From contig CP136891.1 in the NCBI GenBank assembly GCA_034359265.1, positions 86,942,001 to 87,006,000 on the forward strand: a stretch of DNA of 64,000 nt. Reading direction: 5' to 3'. The stretch's first letter is position 1. Each line of letters opens with the position of its first letter. Made by a program: the position numbers and the translations under genes. Below, piece after piece: positions 57,140-64,000 of the stretch. A model generated the notes under the pieces. The model ran no database searches and was not told the DNA's origin. It worked only from the letters and a program-made list of their open reading frames with translations. Source of the stretch: Canna indica. Its lineage: Eukaryota > Streptophyta > Magnoliopsida > Zingiberales > Cannaceae.

Positions 57140-60100
57140 CTACATATTATTTGATACATATATATGTGTACCTAGATTTGTAGAATTAATTGATGGATCG
57201 ATGAAAATGATCCAATATTAAACTCACTCTTTTCAGATCAATTTGGACATTTCGGTTTGTATTTGCTTTGATTTATTTTGCGAAAAAATTACTGTTTGAT
57301 AAGAAATTTTATTACTAGCTACTAGAGATAAATGAATAGTGAAGACAAAATTATTATTCCTGCTAATTTTCAAGGTTACAGGAATTAATTGTTCGAGCAT
57401 GAAATTATATTCTGGTGAGATATATAACGAATAATGAGAAGAAATATATAACAATTAATTGACCAATGCAGAAAAAAAAAAGGAGATGAAGAACTTAGGA
57501 GTCAAATTACACCAATTTGACTGCCAAACCTCAGTGTAGGGTAGGCAGGTCTGATGCATAGTTGCATACATGGTTTATGGATATAAAGGGAGACATGACA
57601 TTAGTACTATTCATGGTCATTTTTGTCATTCATTAATTCCACACTGCATTACTTTCTTTTAGGTTTGACTTACTAAGATTGAAAGCAGATTGTTAGTTCA
57701 GATATAAAGTTTTAAATAGGTTGTTTCTCACATTTTTGGCAAATATATTATTTTTTTGCTATATCTTACTTTCAATGATCAAACTAAGCAAGTAACTGCA
57801 TATATGACCTAACCCACTCCTGCAGTTGCAATTATATATGACCAACTTGTACATATCACATTACCAAGAACCTGCCTTTTTCTACTTGTCATTCACCAGT
57901 ATGAAAAAAAAAGGCATTCTGTGAGCAAAAAAGGGGAAGCTGAAGGTTGAGATCTCATGTCTGTAATGCTAATTTTCCATGAAATGTCAGCTCAGCCAAA
58001 GGACCTCATGAGTCATGAAAAGATCGATAACTCATAATAATGAATGATCCAGAATCTAAATAATGGCTGGGATCGAGAAAGAAGCAAACAGATAGACTTT
58101 TCAACTGTTCATTAAAGAAAGAAGCAGTTGCTAAAAAATATTGTTTTTGTGATGCTAGCTAGCTAGTTCATTGTACTGCATGTCTTGGAAGTACACTTGG
58201 CAAGCATTGCATGGCTATCATAAAAGTATTTTTCTTTCGTGAAAGTTGTAAATCACATATATGGTCATTTAAGGTCACGTTTATAGGGTTATGCAGGAAT
58301 TCATCTAAAGTTATAGCTAGGTTATAGATTAGTGCTTCACCTGAGATATGTAAGCAGTGACATCAATAAAGCTAGAAATTTGACTAGCTTAAATAGTCCT
58401 GGCGAAACATGTAGATGAAGAGAAAAATGGCACTTATATGTTTGACAATGGGCAAAATAATATTCAAAACTGCATGCTACCACCATAAATCAGAAACCAT
58501 TTGATCTGCATATAGAAAAGTAAGAGTCATGTCCTTTGCATAGAATAAAGTTGCCGTACAAGCTTGTTTTACTTCCAGTGGAATAATGGTGATGTAATTC
58601 CCAAAAGATAGCAGAAATTTAACTATAGGGGTCACCTAAAACCAATCTGCGGTACATTTGAAGCCAATTAAATGTTGATTAGGTTCTGAAATAGATGCCG
58701 TGAACCAAATACTGCATCAAGAAAGGTGCTGTAAAACTAATTATTACACCCTGTTAAGTGAAGGGGAATATTCCCACAGCAAGCAAGGTGTTGCAAAGAA
58801 GAGGCCCTTGCAAGGTGTCATAGCTTTGACAGAATCTTCATCGAAAAAATATAAATGCAATCTCAGATGACTCCTGTTCTTTATTCCGAGATAAAGACAG
58901 TCACCAGCATGAATTGTCCTCACATTTATGGAATCTCATCCCACCCACGCTATCTCAGTCCAAATAATCAGCACCAGCTTAGCATAATTTAATCCTTAGT
59001 TGAGGATTCTACGTCCAACAAGAAGCTGTCAATGTTGCTCTGATTTAGTTGTCAAAGGAAGTATATAAAGGCATAAAGATAGTCTAATATAATAGACTGT
59101 TATATTTGGGTTGATTTCTTTTGATTAGGTGAGGATGGTTCTAATCATACCAAGACAAATACTGACAGAAGAAGGTAATGTCTGTGAGTCATCACTTGGC
59201 ATCATGAAAAGAGAAAGGTATGAAGTATGAACTAGAGATAGGCCTTAATTATGCTCACATAGGAAGTAAGATTTAGACATGGAAAGAAGTAAAGGTTAAG
59301 GAAATGATTTCGCTTACGTAAAAAAGAGATTTGATTCGATATCAAAATCACCACGAGTTTCACAAGACCTCAATAAAAATTATTATAATGAACTATAGCA
59401 TGAAAGTTTAGCTATTTGTCTGATCTAATTGCCTATTTTGCTTGTAAGCAATTCTCGAGGTCACTGAGTTATTGACATCGATGGAGCATGTACATTTGCT
59501 TCGCTTCAAGTGCACATGACAACCAGAACCAAAAATACATCCACAACTACATCCTGATATACTGATTATATTGTTTAATTAGTTGGTAATTTGGCATACA
59601 CTAAGCTAATAAATTCATCAAATTAATTATAATAAATTTTCTTTTCTAACAAAAAAATTGTAGGTCAAAACATAAACTTAATTCGGCAGATAGTAGTTGC
59701 AATAATTTGATTCTAAGTAAGGACTTTAATTACCAAGCTATAGCATCAACTACCATTTATTCAAGATGAACAGGAGATCTATGAGATGTTCATTCGATTC
59801 TATACAAATAAACCATAAGTGATTTAATACTGAGTTTGCAGTGACTCAAACCGCAGAAACCACAAAAATCAAATGCTTATAGAATTGCAGACTTGAAAAT
59901 TGACTTGGATATCAATAACTCATGTAGCTATCAGACATAGCATTCCAAGTTCATGGATCCCTTTAGATGTTCTTCTAGTATCCCTTGAGATGTAATTGAA
60001 ACAAGTTGGCTCCCGTCTGTGGCATTTGTTTGCCTGCAAATCAAAATGCTTATTTGCAATTTTATTATTTAGTTGCACACAACTATGCAGTCTATACTTG

Positions 60101-60790
60101 CAGCTCATATTTACAAGTGTTTAATTGGGCCTTAAATGAGTAAATGACAAAAACTAAATCTTATTAATTTGCAAACAATGCATGCTTTTAGTTGCACCAT
60201 ATTTTACAACATTTCAACCTTGACTACAGATATAAAATGCTACAAATAAATTAATCGCAGCTGATCAAACACATGATTTTATTTACTTGTTGCAATTAAA
60301 TCAATAGCAAATCTAATTCTGTGCAGCCAAATACCTGCATAATGACATACCACCCGTTGATGTGTTGGGTACTGTACCCAGAGTCAAACTGATAACCAAA
60401 ACAACAATGAAATCAGGAAAACCAGCACAAACTTCAAGTTAAGATTGCTCAGAAATTAGACATGCCAGCATAACAGTAATAAAATAATCTCTTTGCCTTG
60501 TATTTAGACTTTGCCTTGTGTTTAGACAACATTTGTACAGAAAGAAGTGACCTTAGAAACATTCTTACAAAAATCATTTATAGCTGTACCTTACGGATTT
60601 CCTTATAGTCATCATCAGTCAAAGATGATGGAATTTCAGAATCACTATATGTATTTACTCAATGGACCTACATATATGATATATCTACATCAACTGTAAT
60701 AAATAACAGAATGCGCAAAGACATAAAGAAACGAGATTGATATTTTATATAATCAGCAAGACCAACAATTCTAAAAAATATAAGTGCACT
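57140..60790. other. Intergenic DNA between MYB and the OSCA-like gene
   Basis: No gene is seen. 57140-57250 probably holds the MYB 3' end and poly-A signals; 60500-60790 is likely the 3' flank or UTR of the OSCA-like gene. The middle has ordinary complexity but no open frame with a recognised motif. Confidence 0.5.
60022..60345. mobile_element. Possible small MITE
   Basis: The left GGCATTTGTTTGCCTGCA and the right end, read in reverse as GGTATTTGGCTGCA, are imperfect inverted tips, and the interior has scattered TTGCA/TGCAA motifs like the element at 50676. No clear target duplication is seen. Confidence 0.35.
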
Positions 60791-63700
60791 TTACTTTGAC
60801 AAGCCCCTACTTTGCAGTGAGACAAGCATTCTAACTGCCATAATAGCTTGTCGGAGTCTAGAGATTGGAAGCCCAATAGTTGGATGAGGAAAATCATCTT
60901 TTGAATCACTTCTATTGGTTTCGCTCGAGCCTTCACCTTCATCGTCTGGCATACAACTACTGGGGTCTGGTGGGAACTGGCAATAAGCACAAAGCAATTG
61001 TGTGTGAATTTGTTCCATTCTTCCAGATTGCTCATCTTCTTTATCCATATCAATCAAATCCTGTAAGCATCAATAATCAATTAGAAAACATGCCAACTGG
61101 TCGACAAGAATATTAATATTTAGAGAACCAAACCCAGAATCAATTTTTTTCTAGAAAAAAATATTTATTTAATGAAGAAATAGTGGATCTTAACTGGCTT
61201 CCTTAAGGTCCTTAACTAATTAACTGTCATATAGGTGAATAGCCATAATTGTGAAATTTAGAGGATTTGGCTTTTAGTCAAAACACCAAAAATTCTTCCT
61301 AATAAGTTTATAGGAGACATTTTAACTTCTTACCAATAAAAAATCAGGTACCATGGCATCTAAAAGGTCTGTGCACTTTTTCAGGGAATTGTAAACCAAT
61401 CAGCAGCTAAGTCTTGAATTGCAGGTACATCCTTCACACATGCATATTAACCAGTTTGCTTAAGTCCCTTGAGATGGATCAGAGGGGCATGTGAAGGCAA
61501 ATTTGATAGAGGGGCAAAGCCAATTTAATAAGGCTATTGTTTTTTCTTTGTTTTCATACACACATGACACCAAATTGATTTGTGATGGCAAATTTCAAGA
61601 CACATTTGGATGGAAGAAATTTAAAGCAATCATCTTAATCATATAACCTTAATTATTCGATTTGAACTTTCTCATACCTGCTTTGCTCCTTTTATGTCAC
61701 ACTTCAACTGAATTTAAAAATATTTATATTAATTCACCAAATTAAGTTTATTATCTTATTAAACTATGAATTAAGTTTATTAAATAGTATATTATTGCAA
61801 AACTTGGGGCAGATTTCTTTAGAAATTTTATAGCCAACCAAACCAAAAAGTCTTTTTTATTGCTTTGTTAACTGCATGCATTCACCGGGACATCTTTGTT
61901 CCAGTTTTGCTCAATACGCAGTACCTACACCCACATACACACATTGATCCAAAAACCTAAATTTTTTTATAATAAAGCATATAGCCAACTTAAATGAAAT
62001 TTAATTTTCCCTTTGATTTTTCTATTCTATGCTATACATTACTTGCCAATAATTTGTATTTCCCACTAATTTGTTGAAACTGCAAGATGAAGTTCAACCT
62101 TTGGCCAAAACAGAAATGATACTGCAAATATGGAACTTTATGAAGTGTGTACTGTGTAGTCTCATAAGACGAATCTATAGTTTGTAAACAAGTTTCCTGC
62201 TTTATCTTTTATAGACATTTTATGGTTAAACTATTATGCTAAAGTGATACTGCCAAACAACCTTAAGAACAGTCATATACAAAATATAGGACAACACCCT
62301 ACCAACCTGTGCTGAGAAACTTTTGAACAGTGGATGGAAACGCTGCCTGCAGTACTCATTGAAAAGCAGAGTTAGGATCACAAGGGGTATCATGAACCCT
62401 GAGGCAACAGGGGACTCCTTAATTCCAAAAACTCCAAGAGCAATTATTTGTGCCAGCACGAGTGAGAAAATTGTCGTGTTGTGCATAATAGGCCACATTC
62501 GCCCACCAGTTTCATATCTTGCGCAGTAAACATTCATTATCTGCAAAGTGGTAGGGTTCAAAATATAATTATGTTCACTAATTTCCTATTATATAGTAGA
62601 ACCGTCAAAATTTGTTATTAACAGCTGATTGAAAATTGAGCCAATTGCTTAGGGCCTGTTTGGTTAGCGAAACCAAGTCTGTTTTCATGGTTTCAGTTTC
62701 ACTGAAACCAAAACTGCTTACGAAAACGTGTTTGGTTTAGTGTTTTCGTGAAACTGAATCGAAACCAGAATGAAAACGAAACCAGTTTTCTTAATAAAAA
62801 TGAAAACAACAGAATGTTGTTTTCTGTGGTTTCAAGACTGTCGGTTTCGTTATCAAAATGCTGTGACAACTTTGTAATTATAAATATTTTTTTATAAAAT
62901 TAATTAATTTAAAAATAAATCAAACTATATCGAATTTTTAAAAATAAAAATAAAAATCATCATTTTTAACTCAAACTTTTATCTTAAATTTATAAAATAA
63001 TTAAACCAATTTATATCTAATTGACTCAAACCCAAATTTTAAATAACTCAATTTTCTTAAAGTTGGTCTATTTATAATTTAATCAAATCTAATTTTAGAT
63101 CATTGGACTTGTTTTTTTTTTTTGAAATTTTATAATAACTATTAATTAATTTTTATATATAATTGAACAAAAAAATCTTAAATTACCAATAACTTAATTA
63201 ATTAAATCATTTAAATATTTTGTAACCATATTAACAAATATTTAATTTTGTAAACTAACTAAACATTTAATTACTACTAAAAATGTTTAAGGAAAATTAA
63301 TATTATTTTTTATACTCAAATAAATATTTACTGGTTTCAACTAACTAAAACTGATGTTGTTTTTATTAACCAAACGCGTTTTCAGAAAACTGAAAACTAA
63401 AAACCAAAACCAAGTTTTCAGTTTCACTGAAATCAAACCAGAAAATAATTTTCGTTAACCAAACAGCACCTTAGATGTTCAAGTGCAGACCAGTAAACAT
63501 GACTCAGGTGTCTTGAGAAGTCAAACATCAAAATCAATCTTAGACATCTGGAATGACTGATCTGACTATTTGAACCCAAGATGGTTCACCTCACAAATGT
63601 ACCAAGATGCACACTAACAGGTGCACCCTCAACTAGATTTATTACCCTCAGGATCACTGCCATAACATAACTCAAAACAAATTGATTTTCCTGACTTTTT

Positions 63701-64000
63701 ATAACTACTCCATAAAGTGAGAATGCCTTTTTGAAGCAGGTTGGTGATGGGTGTTTCTCCCTTCAATTTAGGATGGCAATAAAGAAGGAAAGAATGATGA
63801 AGAAGGGGTTAATATTCATCCTTTGCTTTCACACAAAAACAGTTTATATATGGATGATCTCTTCTATAGTTGGCAACATGACAAAACAACATAGCTACCT
63901 GCTTATATATTCCTATTAATATTGACTTCTCTGTAAATCGCCAATTTAAATGGGAGATATGCATAAAATACTTGCCTGGTTGCGGTACACAACATATCCA
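60791..64000 (-). CDS. OSCA/CSC1 (RXW8-like) cation channel, C-terminal exons only
   Basis: This is the 3' part of a gene running leftwards; the 5' part lies beyond the right edge. Exons seen: 64000-63976 (GYVVYRNQ), 62540-62307 (78 codons) and 61060-60791 (89 codons and stop). The middle exon has YETGGRMWPIMHNTTIFSLV, two membrane segments and LLFNEYCRQRFHPLF, hallmarks of the DUF221/RSN1_7TM region of osmosensitive calcium-permeable channels. The last exon reads DLIDMDKEDEQSGRMEQIH, which matches RXW8-type members, then an acidic Ser-rich tail ending GLSK. Frame is kept across both introns (phase 0). Such proteins sit in the plasma or inner membranes and open on osmotic or mechanical stress. 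The intron after VVYRNQ uses a GC donor. Confidence 0.92.
61061..62306 (-). other. Last intron of the OSCA-like gene
   Basis: 1,246 bp with a GT donor and a CTTACAG acceptor. No nested gene or clear element is seen. Confidence 0.8.
62652..63470. mobile_element. Harbinger/Tourist-like MITE in an OSCA-like intron
   Basis: This 819-bp element begins GGGCCTGTTTGGTTAGCGAA and ends TTCGTTAACCAAACAGCACC, giving long inverted tips. TTA flanks both sides (62649-62651 and 63471-63473), the PIF/Harbinger target duplication. The ends continue with AAACTGAAAC-type sequence that pairs further, while the centre is AT-rich. There is no transposase. It lies in the GC-AG intron 62541-63975. Confidence 0.9.

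Overview
This window is nuclear DNA from a flowering plant. Genes have introns, the intergenic DNA is AT-rich, and plant transposable elements dominate. Two GC-rich, intronless genes (PR-1-like and type I MADS) stand out against the AT-rich background, which leans towards a monocot. The species cannot be settled from the sequence alone.

Host genes, left to right: an EPF-like secreted peptide gene (minus, 3.7-4.3 kb); a broken RAD6-type ubiquitin-conjugating enzyme (plus, 5.9-9.4 kb); a five-exon class I KNOX homeobox gene (minus, 11.1-14.7 kb); a PR-1-like CAP protein gene (minus, 24.1-24.6 kb); two nearly identical type I (M-alpha-like) MADS-box genes (minus, 27.4-28.1 and 45.5-46.2 kb); an R2R3-MYB of the RAX/MYB36-like subgroup (plus, 56.0-57.1 kb); and the last exons of an OSCA/CSC1 (RXW8-like) channel gene that enters from the right edge (minus, 60.8-64.0 kb).

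The two MADS genes lie in a direct segmental duplication of about 6 kb (25.76-31.92 and 44.31-50.29 kb). The spacer between the copies holds a 12-kb CACTA transposon with both ends and a TTT target duplication. Its second ORF is split by a gag-plus-3'-LTR fragment of a Ty1-copia (SIRE-like) element that has no pol. To the right of the second MADS copy is a nest: LINE reverse-transcriptase pieces flank a MITE, GC-rich repeat DNA and a second, deleted CACTA element in the opposite orientation.

Smaller elements are also resolved: two hAT-type elements of one family with perfect 8-bp target duplications; a third hAT-like element present in only one copy of the segmental duplication; a 5'-truncated LINE with a 12-bp target duplication; two Harbinger-like MITEs with TTA target duplications; and tRNA-derived SINE-like copies.

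The developmental genes (EPFL, KNOX, RAX-like MYB, MADS) are unrelated neighbours, with no sign of a cluster acting together. The points most worth checking are GC-AG introns in two different genes, coding DNA in the MADS pair that looks far less diverged than its flanks, the unusual repeat-filled internal region of the copia fragment, and the order of nested insertions.
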